Shown here in pieces: positions 8,110-16,686 of a stretch of 20,078 nt of DNA. The DNA comes from a virus. Both the position numbers and the translations under genes were made by a program. The notes beneath the pieces are model-generated. The model searched no databases. It was not told the origin of the DNA and worked only from the letters and a program-made list of their open reading frames with translations. Each line of letters starts with the position of its first letter. The first letter of the stretch is position 1. The stretch is from positions 1 to 20,078 of IMG/VR virus record IMGVR_UViG_3300044568_001077; one strand, written 5' to 3'.

Positions 8110-10003
8110 AATCGTCGGTTATTGGTTGAGCCGCTCCATAAAGAGTAGCGTAATTATGTAAAGTACTTTCTATATAATTAGTTCCTTCAGGTATTATTCT
8201 AAAAATATAATTATTATATGGGTAATGTTTTCCATTCAAAAATGGAGAGTCAACACCATTACCACTACCATCTTTAAAACCATAGGTGTATAAATCTCTC
8301 CAAATAAACGAATTATAAGTTGTTGAGAAATACGAATAATCCGGAACATCCGCAATATTTGTAATACTCCCTGTTTCAATGTAATCTGAAAACGCTCTAA
8401 TTCTCATTGGTCTATTTGGTTTGTAATAATAACCTAATTGATTGTTATTATTATCTAGTAAACTCATATCAAACACATCTGAATTAAATGTGAACTTATG
8501 ATACATTTCAGAAATAATTCTTTCTTTTTGTTCATAATCATTCCACTCACAATAATTACCATTTATTGTATCACCACTTTTAAGTGATTTAAGATATATG
8601 AAATCAATATTACCATTATTCACAAACCCATAAGGAGTGTTATAATATCCTATTGGGTATGGGTTATTATTTGAATCCACAAAATTTGACTCAACATTAT
8701 TTCCTTCCCACCAAGGTTGTGGAGTATTAAACTGATTATCTACCGGTGATAAATTAAAATCGAACCCTTGTTTTAACCCTACATCATTACCATTATTGTC
8801 AACACTTCCAAAAGTTAATCCAAAATAACCTTTCCATATTGTGGTAATATATAACTCACTAATTGGTCTTTTTTGATTATCACGTAACTCACTCACGTCA
8901 ATATCTTTATTAAAAGATAAAGTATATGATTGAGAATTTTCTTTAATAGAAGTTCTCTTTACATTATTTGGTGTATAAACAGGACTTTCAAATTTCTTTT
9001 TAGTCCCAAATATATTTTTTTCAAATCCGGCATTAACTAAAACAGCGTCATTAACATCTGTAATTATTTTATGTTGAATTACATAATATTTAGAGGTAGT
9101 GTCATTAGGATTTTCATAATTTATAATTCTTTTAAACGTACCCGTATCACCTTCAATAAAAATTGAAGGCGAATACCCAATATTAAAGATATTAAAAATA
9201 TATTCTTCAGTACCCGGTAACCCATCACCAAATGAGAACACTTGGAATGTATTAACATACCCACCACTTAACTTAATTTTAACAAATTCCGATTCCGATA
9301 ATCCGTGTTTAACAGGGCATTTAAACCTAATAATTGGGTTACCACCTTCTAACAACGGATTTGGTGTAACACCATTAGCAATACTAGCCCCGGTACTATC
9401 ATCAATTTTAACATAAAAAGGAATTCCATCAACAGCGTTCCAAACTAACGAAGGTGTTAAAAGATTTGTCCCATCATAATAATTCATAACCTTATCTATG
9501 TTCTTATATGGATAACTAACAAAATGATTCCAATTATAGGTTGACGCACTTCTTGCAACAAAATCTACGTGAACCATAGGTGCCGCTCCGGGTATTGTTG
9601 AAGGTATTGGAAGGGTATATCCCGACACACTATAGTCACTTCTAATAAAATCAAACTCATCATACTGAGGAAACCCTTGCCACGAAACTGCGGTTGGATT
9701 TACTCCACATTGTTTTAATGTTAACGCAGTCTCGTTAATATAATATAAATTATTTTCTAGTGGTTCATAGTTTGTTGACCCGGTATATGAATTATTAAAT
9801 AAGACTTGAAACTTACAAACCGGTCTAAATGTTGTTGATTTTTGTCTTTCGTCATTAAACACCTGAGCCAAATTAACATCAATACTTCTATCAAATTCTT
9901 GTAAATTTTTTGAGTTTTGAACTAACGGTGTTGGGACAGATAAATCAGTATTTGTTGATGTTTTATATCGTAACGACCCTAATACTATTCTTATATCATC
10001 CAT
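8102..10003 (-). CDS. Putative tail/baseplate structural protein, 633 aa
   Basis: A 633-residue protein with an ATG start, 1 nt after the stop of the 1884-aa gene. No family is recognised with certainty. The sequence is rich in Asn, Tyr, Ser and Gly with no signal peptide and no membrane helix, typical of an extended virion protein. Near residues 223-275 there is a segment IIRFKCPVKHGLSESEF followed by FQVFSFG and EEYIFNIFNIGY. It resembles the HGL-type beta motif seen in many phage appendage proteins (a strand, the HGL turn, then a strand ending in an aromatic). The N-terminus (1-65) is a mixed segment with VCKFQVLF, possibly an attachment arm. It is in the central block of coupled structural genes. 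Other possibilities include a wedge-periphery or short-fibre adaptor protein. Confidence 0.6.
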   Translation of the reverse strand: MDDIRIVLGSLRYKTSTNTDLSVPTPLVQNSKNLQEFDRSIDVNLAQVFNDERQKSTTFRPVCKFQVLFNNSYTGSTNYEPLENNLYYINETALTLKQCGVNPTAVSWQGFPQYDEFDFIRSDYSVSGYTLPIPSTIPGAAPMVHVDFVARSASTYNWNHFVSYPYKNIDKVMNYYDGTNLLTPSLVWNAVDGIPFYVKIDDSTGASIANGVTPNPLLEGGNPIIRFKCPVKHGLSESEFVKIKLSGGYVNTFQVFSFGDGLPGTEEYIFNIFNIGYSPSIFIEGDTGTFKRIINYENPNDTTSKYYVIQHKIITDVNDAVLVNAGFEKNIFGTKKKFESPVYTPNNVKRTSIKENSQSYTLSFNKDIDVSELRDNQKRPISELYITTIWKGYFGLTFGSVDNNGNDVGLKQGFDFNLSPVDNQFNTPQPWWEGNNVESNFVDSNNNPYPIGYYNTPYGFVNNGNIDFIYLKSLKSGDTINGNYCEWNDYEQKERIISEMYHKFTFNSDVFDMSLLDNNNNQLGYYYKPNRPMRIRAFSDYIETGSITNIADVPDYSYFSTTYNSFIWRDLYTYGFKDGSGNGVDSPFLNGKHYPYNNYIFRIIPEGTNYIESTLHNYATLYGAAQPITDDCE

Positions 10004-10004
10004 T

Positions 10005-13000
10005 TTAATTTACAATATTACTAGTGTTTATCCATTTTGTTCTAAATCTATCAAATGCGGATGCTCCTCTTTTAAGACCAAAATAAAAGTGGAATGGTGC
10101 CCCTGTAGTCACCTGTTCAGGACCAGGATTGTTTTTATCCCAATATTGTACAAGTGCAGTAATTGAACCATTTTGCATTGGAGTCCCTCCCGGTGTTGAT
10201 GGTGTTAAACTATTCCCATTGGTAACCGCGTATATATACCCTTTTAAATAATTATTTTGTGAGGTATTATAACTTCTAAAGTATCTCGATGGTGGTGATA
10301 ATCTATCTAAAGATTGATATTTTGACGAATAAATTGTACTATAATCCCAATCATTAGATTCTCCTCCAAAAATACTATTTTTACTACCTGAGGTCGCGTC
10401 AATAGTCCATTGAGACAACGGAACTAATTGAGAATAAACCGGGAAATTGCTAAAAGTACAAAAACTTGCGGTTGTCCCAATAGGGTTTATAATAGTTCTC
10501 TTTGGTGTAACATAATCTCTAAGTTGTGTATCTGATGAAAAGAATATTCCCAAAGAGTTATCACAATCAAAGAAAATTGGGTTTTGAATCGCGGGGTCAA
10601 CTAACGCAGACCCTGTACCTGTACCTGGACCTGTCGCAACAAATAATGTATTAATAGCGTTACTTGTGGCACCAATTGAGGTAAAATTAGTTGGGTTAGA
10701 AGGCGTACCATCTGACAATATCTTATATTGAATACCTGTAACAAAACCACCCGCACCAACTACTGTTGGTGAATCAGGATAATTAGATGATTGAAATGAC
10801 GCCACACCTAACTCAGAATTAATAGAAATTAATTGAGCGTAGTCAGCGTCAATCAAATATCTACCGTCCCTATCATTTTGAAAATATGCGAAAATATTAA
10901 GTGCCCCTAACGCATTTTCTAAAAAGTTATTATCCATAAATCTACTTACAATAAATAAATTTAATATTTCATCTACGTGAGAATATGTTGATGTTTCTAA
11001 CTTATTTACTAAATAACCGTCGTACTCATCTGACATAACCAACTCTTGTAAAAACGCCGACCTAGGACCTAAATCCATAATAGTAGTAGGAAACTTCAAT
11101 GGACCACTAAATTCCCCTGAACTAGGGTTATACGGTGAACATCTATAATAAAAACTTCTTGACGGATTATGATACATTACAACATCGTTACAATATCTAG
11201 CGATAGGTGCATTTGGTGGATTAGCCGTAGGAGAACTAAACCCTCTCACTTCATTTTTAAATGCAAAAGCATATAAAACACCATTAACCCAATTATTATT
11301 AAATCTATGCGAGAAGACATTTCTACACGCACCGAGCATTACCATATTTCGTGCAATCCACTCAAACATTAATTCCCAATCTCTTAATAATGAAATGAAT
11401 ATAGTTGTTATAAAAATATAACATCCACCCTCAAAAATTGTTTCACCATTAAATTCTAAACAAGGGTTTCCTCTTGGTCTTATTAATATAGTACTATTAA
11501 CCGGAGATTTTTGACATCCGTAACACTCTAAATTAACAGAACCTTCACAAGTAAATGTATTAATAACTTGATTTATTTTTGGGGATTGATTTAAATCTTC
11601 CCTTACATCATCTAAAGACCCGTTTCCAACAGAACCACTTGGTCCTGCAACCGAATTTATACCAATAACACCTGTTTCAGGTATTTGATACATAGCAAAC
11701 TTACTATTCTTTTGTAATACACGTCCATTACAACAATATTCTTCAACATTTGTACTTGTAGGTAATCTATCACCTCTCATAACAATTTGATTATTTGTCA
11801 TACCCGGAAATGTAGTCCCAACACTACCTAATGTGAAATTCATAGTGTTCGCAGTTGTAGCATAAATAGGTGAATAATAATAACTATAAACTCTTGGTGT
11901 TTGAACATTAGCACAACAGAAAATCAAGGAACTACTTTCAGACGGTCCTGTCGGTATAAATTGTTCCATATGTAACATTGACGACCCTTCAACAATTTCA
12001 TTAGGGATATACCCCTCATTTCTACCGGTAGTCGAATAATATCTTGTGGTTCCCGTATTTAATGTCATCCAAGGTAAGTTACTTCTATTACAGTCACGAT
12101 TCACCCCACAAGTTCCATTACGAGTTAATTTAAAAGTCGGATTTCTTGACCACGCCAAGGTAAAACCATTAGCAGTTCCAACTGATATTCCGTGAAATGG
12201 GTCGGCATTTGCTCCAGCACCAATTGGAGGTGTTTGAGGTTTTGGAGTAGCCTCGTCATCTCCCGAGTTAGGCGTTCCATTAGTAGGTTGTATATTATTA
12301 CAACTTGGTTTATATTGTGACGTTATTGAACGATTATCTAAACTAGAATAATAACTAATTAAATTTGAATTAAACCCTGAAAATCTTGAAGTTTTTTGAG
12401 TCCAAGTTGTCGCAGTTAAACCATTAGTATATCCTGTAACATAATCCCAAGTTTCTCGTTGATTATCACAATAAGAAAATGAATTAAAATATAATTGTTG
12501 ACCATTTGCATAAGTATTTTCACTATTAACATTTCCACCAACCGTTACTGAATTACCCCCAACCCAAGTTTGACCTATAACAAAATTTGATGTACCACCA
12601 CTTGGTAATGGTGTCCAAGCTGGAAGTGGTATTGTAGACGCTCTTTCAGTTGAGGAGTGACTAATATTTATAAAACTACCCTGAATAGGTATATTCATCC
12701 TATAAAACCCCTTTATTTTTACCGCACTTTCTGAACTATACCCAAAAAGTTTACCTACACCATATTCAATCGGTATTTTAGAGGTATAAGGGTCAACACC
12801 TCTATTTAATATTACGACGTAATTATCGTTAACATATCTAACATAATTTATTGACTTTAATACTTTAACACCAGGTAATAATTGTCCCGGAATCGCTCCA
12901 ACAAAATCAATATACCCTCTACCACCATATTGATTGCTATTAGTATTATTATACATTTTAAAAAAAGTGGTGTCGTTTGCAAAATATTTTTGATTTAATG

Positions 13001-15659
13001 AATTAGGTAAGAAATCTGGTGATGTAGGGGTTAAGCACATACCACTAAATGAACTATAAGTCATTCCCGTAATAACTTGGAAGTATTCGACATCAATTGG
13101 AAATTTATGAATATTTGTGGTCGATGTTGCTGTTATCGTAACGTTATATAATGGTGATTGGGTATTTCCATTACCGTTAGGGTTTGCATAATTAACTCTA
13201 ATTTGTGTATTACCGGTATATGTTGTACCTGTAATAGCATTATTATTAAATTTATTTTTAATACCTCCCGTTAAATTTGGGTCTTTAGTATAAGATGGAT
13301 TTTGGAACGATATCATTTGACCCGTAGCAAATTTCTTAGCAGTAGATTTATCACATAATATTACAATAGTATTATCATAATGCACATTAGTTTGACCTGT
13401 TTGAAAATTAACAGAAATTCTATTAACTCCACCTCCAGGATTGTTTGCCGTTTGGTCAAAATATTTTGCTTTAACATTAAATAAATTAATTCTATCTGCA
13501 AGAGGTAAACCATTAGTAAACCAATCCCATTCGTTCGCCAAAGTATCTCCACCCGAACCTGTAGTCAATATTTCTGATTGGAAATAAGGAGCCCCAATAG
13601 TGGATGAACCGTATTGACCATCATAGGTATACCCCGCAAAATCATTAGCTAAAATAGTTTTTAATTGACCATTAAAACCTGTTGGATTTGTCTCCGCATT
13701 ATATGACGGTAATCTAAATCCCGAAAAAGTCGATACAGGGGCTAATATTAAACCATTATTTAATGGAGAAATTGGTCTTGGGTCAGAGAATATTGTTGGA
13801 CAAGGTTGTAATTTATCCTCCTCATCAGCAGGTGCACCATCAGGGTCAGGTTCTTCATTAATTGGTTGACCTTGATTACAAGAACATAAATCACAATCCG
13901 GATATGTTAAAATTGGGACTTTAATACCTTTTAAATCAATTTCCCATAATTTTCGTAGAATATAATATAATAATATCGATAAAATTAAATAAATTACTAT
14001 CATTGCTGCGTAACCTGCAATCATACCTAACGCGTATGGTACACACCCTATAATTAATAAAGCGTAATTAACAATACTCGCTAAACACCAAACTATTAAC
14101 CCAGGTATTACAATAATTCTCAACAACCATATTACAAAATATAAAATGTGTAATAGAAGTATTAACGCGAAAAAAACAGGTGTTAATATGATACTAAAAA
14201 ACATAAAAATTATGTAGATTATATCAAACCTAAAATTACCATCATTTGTTGGGAATTTATTGTTTTCACTTTCACACGACTCTTCTAAAATATTTTTAAT
14301 ACCAATATATCTTTCAGTACCACTACCTTTTTTATGATTATCAATAAACTCAGAAACAGTATAAACTTTATTATACTGCATCATATAAAATTTATCTTCA
14401 CAATTTATTGCGTCTTGAATCATTTGTTGGTCACCATAATCCGCCCAATCTACACTAAAAGCGTACGATTCTACCTGAAATGTTGAATATTCTCTAATAT
14501 TAGGCACTAAATAATAAGCTCGTTTTGTTATATCAGATAATGATGGTGATTGAGCCCATTTAACTTTAAAACGATACTTCGCCTTAGTTGGAATTCCAAC
14601 TTCAGGGTCGTTAGATATAACCTGTTCACCAAACTCATTTGTGGTGTAGTAATCCATATTCATCGGAACATCAATTAACCAAGTCCCGTTTTCATCAATA
14701 ACTTTACCACCACCTTCTAAACTGAAATTTTCAAGAATAGGTAAACCATTAGAATCTTGTAGAATTGTTTGTCTAATTGCCAATATTTCCCCCGGTCCCG
14801 CAACTAAACTACATAAATGACCCGACCTGTTAGTTGGTTTACAATTAGATTTTACAGCATTTGTATTAGAATCAGAAATAATTGACCCCATAAAAACAGA
14901 CGTTGGTCTAATATCAATTTTTGATTCACTACTTAAATCAAAATCAGTTCTTGTAATACCTAAATTACAAATTTCGGGTTGTCCCCATAATGGGTCAACC
15001 TCAATAGATTTAATAAGATTAATGATTTGTGGTAATTCACGTAAGTTATTTGATGATTTAAAGTTAGTCCCTGAAACTTGAGCCTCAGTCGCTAATCCCA
15101 TTCTAATCAAATCTTGTGGTGATAATGAAAATTCACCGATATCAGATAAGTCAACATCCATTACAATAGTATGAGACCCTACCGGAACTCCAAATATCAT
15201 ATAATCCCCACTTTCGTTGGTTACCGCGTTATATTTGTAGTATTTGTCATAAACATCAATTAAAGTTGGATTTGTTAAAACATCTTTTCTTGTAAAAAAT
15301 GTTCCGGTTGGCACGTGAGCACTATATGATTGGACATATGGTAATAAATTATATCTATAACCATCATCATTATTATCCAATAATGTTTTATAAGGGTATA
15401 ACTCCGATATGATTGGGTTTGTTTGGTCCACACTATCAATAGGAATAAAGATAGAAACTTTAGCGTTTGGAAGACCAAAACCATTATTAACACTAACACG
15501 ACCAACAATCACACCGTAGTCAGAGCATTGTCTTGTGTAGATATCACTTTGTAAAATTTTTAAGGATAGAATCTCTAAATATTCGAATTCTTGTTCAACT
15601 AATACCTTCAAAGAAGTATCAACACCGACCTTCGTTCTTATTCTATATGATTTTGACAT
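10005..15659 (-). CDS. Giant virion-like protein with carboxypeptidase-regulatory-like domain and multi-pass hydrophobic region, 1884 aa
   Basis: The largest gene here, ATG start. Residues about 47-170 look like a carboxypeptidase-regulatory-like (beta-sandwich) domain: GVIVGRVSVNNGFGLPNAKV at 49-68, and NESGDYMIFGVPVGSHTIV at 148-166, the paired signature of that fold. Residues about 479-568 are almost uninterrupted hydrophobic sequence (Ile/Leu/Phe/Val/Tyr), enough for three to five membrane helices. Directly after come CDLCSC (589-594) and an acidic Pro/Asp/Glu linker (601-616). The remaining 1260 residues are Asn/Thr/Ser/Gly/Tyr-rich, virion-like, with Cys clusters around 1248-1249, 1309-1310, 1371-1382 and 1400-1413, and a second hydrophobic patch about 1413-1443. 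The C-terminal segment ends in HFYFGLKRG followed by a charged helix. Being in the tail operon suggests a virion component; the membrane segments suggest involvement in membrane contact or passage. No homologue is recognised. Confidence 0.7.
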   Translation of the reverse strand: MSKSYRIRTKVGVDTSLKVLVEQEFEYLEILSLKILQSDIYTRQCSDYGVIVGRVSVNNGFGLPNAKVSIFIPIDSVDQTNPIISELYPYKTLLDNNDDGYRYNLLPYVQSYSAHVPTGTFFTRKDVLTNPTLIDVYDKYYKYNAVTNESGDYMIFGVPVGSHTIVMDVDLSDIGEFSLSPQDLIRMGLATEAQVSGTNFKSSNNLRELPQIINLIKSIEVDPLWGQPEICNLGITRTDFDLSSESKIDIRPTSVFMGSIISDSNTNAVKSNCKPTNRSGHLCSLVAGPGEILAIRQTILQDSNGLPILENFSLEGGGKVIDENGTWLIDVPMNMDYYTTNEFGEQVISNDPEVGIPTKAKYRFKVKWAQSPSLSDITKRAYYLVPNIREYSTFQVESYAFSVDWADYGDQQMIQDAINCEDKFYMMQYNKVYTVSEFIDNHKKGSGTERYIGIKNILEESCESENNKFPTNDGNFRFDIIYIIFMFFSIILTPVFFALILLLHILYFVIWLLRIIVIPGLIVWCLASIVNYALLIIGCVPYALGMIAGYAAMIVIYLILSILLYYILRKLWEIDLKGIKVPILTYPDCDLCSCNQGQPINEEPDPDGAPADEEDKLQPCPTIFSDPRPISPLNNGLILAPVSTFSGFRLPSYNAETNPTGFNGQLKTILANDFAGYTYDGQYGSSTIGAPYFQSEILTTGSGGDTLANEWDWFTNGLPLADRINLFNVKAKYFDQTANNPGGGVNRISVNFQTGQTNVHYDNTIVILCDKSTAKKFATGQMISFQNPSYTKDPNLTGGIKNKFNNNAITGTTYTGNTQIRVNYANPNGNGNTQSPLYNVTITATSTTNIHKFPIDVEYFQVITGMTYSSFSGMCLTPTSPDFLPNSLNQKYFANDTTFFKMYNNTNSNQYGGRGYIDFVGAIPGQLLPGVKVLKSINYVRYVNDNYVVILNRGVDPYTSKIPIEYGVGKLFGYSSESAVKIKGFYRMNIPIQGSFINISHSSTERASTIPLPAWTPLPSGGTSNFVIGQTWVGGNSVTVGGNVNSENTYANGQQLYFNSFSYCDNQRETWDYVTGYTNGLTATTWTQKTSRFSGFNSNLISYYSSLDNRSITSQYKPSCNNIQPTNGTPNSGDDEATPKPQTPPIGAGANADPFHGISVGTANGFTLAWSRNPTFKLTRNGTCGVNRDCNRSNLPWMTLNTGTTRYYSTTGRNEGYIPNEIVEGSSMLHMEQFIPTGPSESSSLIFCCANVQTPRVYSYYYSPIYATTANTMNFTLGSVGTTFPGMTNNQIVMRGDRLPTSTNVEEYCCNGRVLQKNSKFAMYQIPETGVIGINSVAGPSGSVGNGSLDDVREDLNQSPKINQVINTFTCEGSVNLECYGCQKSPVNSTILIRPRGNPCLEFNGETIFEGGCYIFITTIFISLLRDWELMFEWIARNMVMLGACRNVFSHRFNNNWVNGVLYAFAFKNEVRGFSSPTANPPNAPIARYCNDVVMYHNPSRSFYYRCSPYNPSSGEFSGPLKFPTTIMDLGPRSAFLQELVMSDEYDGYLVNKLETSTYSHVDEILNLFIVSRFMDNNFLENALGALNIFAYFQNDRDGRYLIDADYAQLISINSELGVASFQSSNYPDSPTVVGAGGFVTGIQYKILSDGTPSNPTNFTSIGATSNAINTLFVATGPGTGTGSALVDPAIQNPIFFDCDNSLGIFFSSDTQLRDYVTPKRTIINPIGTTASFCTFSNFPVYSQLVPLSQWTIDATSGSKNSIFGGESNDWDYSTIYSSKYQSLDRLSPPSRYFRSYNTSQNNYLKGYIYAVTNGNSLTPSTPGGTPMQNGSITALVQYWDKNNPGPEQVTTGAPFHFYFGLKRGASAFDRFRTKWINTSNIVN
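13956..14228 (-). other. Hydrophobic multi-pass segment within the 1884-aa protein
   Basis: The nucleotides encode residues about 478-568 of the giant protein. The stretch contains IIYIIFMFFSIILTPVFFA, then LILLLHILYFVIWLL, then LIVWCLASIVNYALLIIGCV, then AAMIVIYLILSILLYYIL, closed by RKLWEIDLK. Charged residues are nearly absent apart from two Arg flanking segments, so three to five transmembrane helices are plausible. Domain boundaries are by eye. Confidence 0.8.
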
Positions 15660-15728
15660 TTTTTATCTTTTTAAATAAATAGTTTATACACTATTTTTAA
15701 AAGATAATTCATAATTTTTAAAAATAAA
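15660..15728 (-). other. AT-rich intergenic gap with two inverted repeats
   Basis: A 69-nt gap between the hydrolase and the giant structural gene, the longest within the tail cluster. Read on the minus strand it holds CATAATTT...AAATTATG (15733-15710; 8-bp arms, 8-nt centre, overlapping the hydrolase stop), then AAATAGT...ACTATTT (15696-15677; 7-bp arms, 6-nt centre), then an A-rich leader to the ATG at 15659. The arms are nearly all A/T and lack a following T-run, so I do not call a terminator. A string TATAAACTATT on the minus strand resembles a T4-type late promoter (TATAAATACTATT) but with gaps. A promoter or processing site for the giant gene is possible. Confidence 0.35.
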
Positions 15729-16655
15729 TTATGTCTCGTATTTATATTTTTTCACAAAATCAATAGGGTTTGACTTCATTTCTAAAAAATTATTAACAAT
15801 TTCAATAACATACTTGTTAATTGTATTATCTATGGATGTATGAGTAGTGTCAGGAATATCAATATTAATTACTTTAGTTATTAAATTATTTTTAAATAAT
15901 GACACATTACCTCCTGAATTAGTAAAGAAATACATATTATCAGACCACTTAACTGACATAAAATTTATTGCGTAAGTAACATTATCTTTAATTTGGTAAT
16001 CATAATTGTTATCTAATTGGTTTGCACTATCTAAAAATATGGTTAAATCTACCTTAATATTTTCTTTATTTAGATTATCCAATACCTGAGCAATATTATA
16101 TCCACCAATACTATGTCCAACTAAAACAACTTTACCGGTTGGATTAAATAACCTAAAATATTTGACGGTTTTAAATATTTCTTCGGAAGTTAAATTATAA
16201 TTATTGGTTCCCACATATGTAATAACACTTGTTTCATTAGTTTCTATTTTACTTTCTAATAAACCCAACCCATCTAAATCTCTTGAATGGGTAATGTCAA
16301 TTTGAATTTCATTAGGCCCGGTTACGTCTTTAAATGGGCTTAACGCCCCTTCAGCAACAATAACTAAATTTTTAGTATTTTTATTAAAATAATCTTGAGA
16401 ATATTGAGTTTTTTCTAAAATTCTTCTATGTTTTAAATCATTAAAATCTGACATAATAAAAGAAGATATTACTAATAATAAAAAAAATTGGAATTTTGTT
16501 ATTTTTTTAGTTTGTCTAATTTGATTAAAATAAATTAAAAAAACAATAAAAGAACAAATTAATCTAAAATTAAGGTATAGTCCCGCAACAAACCATTGAG
16601 CCCAAGTTCCGTTATACCCTTTAATTAAAGTTAAAATATCTGTAACATAATCCAT
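15729..16655 (-). CDS. Membrane-anchored alpha/beta serine hydrolase (lipase-like)
   Basis: A 308-residue protein with an alpha/beta-hydrolase catalytic pattern. The strand VVLVGHSIGG (176-185) gives the GxSxG nucleophile elbow with Ser182. IFLDSA gives Asp209, and TTHTSID gives His272, in the usual Ser-Asp-His order. The N-terminus has two hydrophobic helices at about 22-43 and 55-69 separated by a basic loop (QIRQTKKITK), so the enzyme should be fixed in a membrane. The basic loop suggests it is cytoplasmic and the catalytic domain lies on the other face, though Lys/Arg after helix two make this uncertain. Likely chemistry is ester or lipid hydrolysis; the substrate is unknown. It sits between gp6 and the giant gene and is very rich in A/T. 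Its ATG lies inside a hairpin. It could be a moron-type cargo gene, a host-envelope modifier, a lysis aid or a virion effector. Confidence 0.75.
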   Translation of the reverse strand: MDYVTDILTLIKGYNGTWAQWFVAGLYLNFRLICSFIVFLIYFNQIRQTKKITKFQFFLLLVISSFIMSDFNDLKHRRILEKTQYSQDYFNKNTKNLVIVAEGALSPFKDVTGPNEIQIDITHSRDLDGLGLLESKIETNETSVITYVGTNNYNLTSEEIFKTVKYFRLFNPTGKVVLVGHSIGGYNIAQVLDNLNKENIKVDLTIFLDSANQLDNNYDYQIKDNVTYAINFMSVKWSDNMYFFTNSGGNVSLFKNNLITKVINIDIPDTTHTSIDNTINKYVIEIVNNFLEMKSNPIDFVKKYKYET

Positions 16656-16672
16656 CTAAAAAAAATAGATGG
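16652..16672 (-). promoter_or_regulatory. Hairpin sequestering the hydrolase start codon
   Basis: On the minus strand the sequence is CCATCTA, seven Ts, then TAGATGG: a perfect 7-bp stem with a T7 loop. The start codon of the hydrolase (16655-16653) is inside the 3' arm, TAGATGG. In RNA the AUG would be paired, so translation could be low unless the transcript starts inside or below the stem. T4 genes such as e use the same logic to block early readthrough translation; the parallel is inference. It is not a terminator, because no T-run follows the stem. Confidence 0.5.
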
Positions 16673-16686
16673 TTATTATTAAATTA

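Noticed and set aside
13361-13552. Short minus-strand frame inside the giant gene
   Set aside because: Different frame of a continuous 1884-aa gene; composition is that of a shadow.
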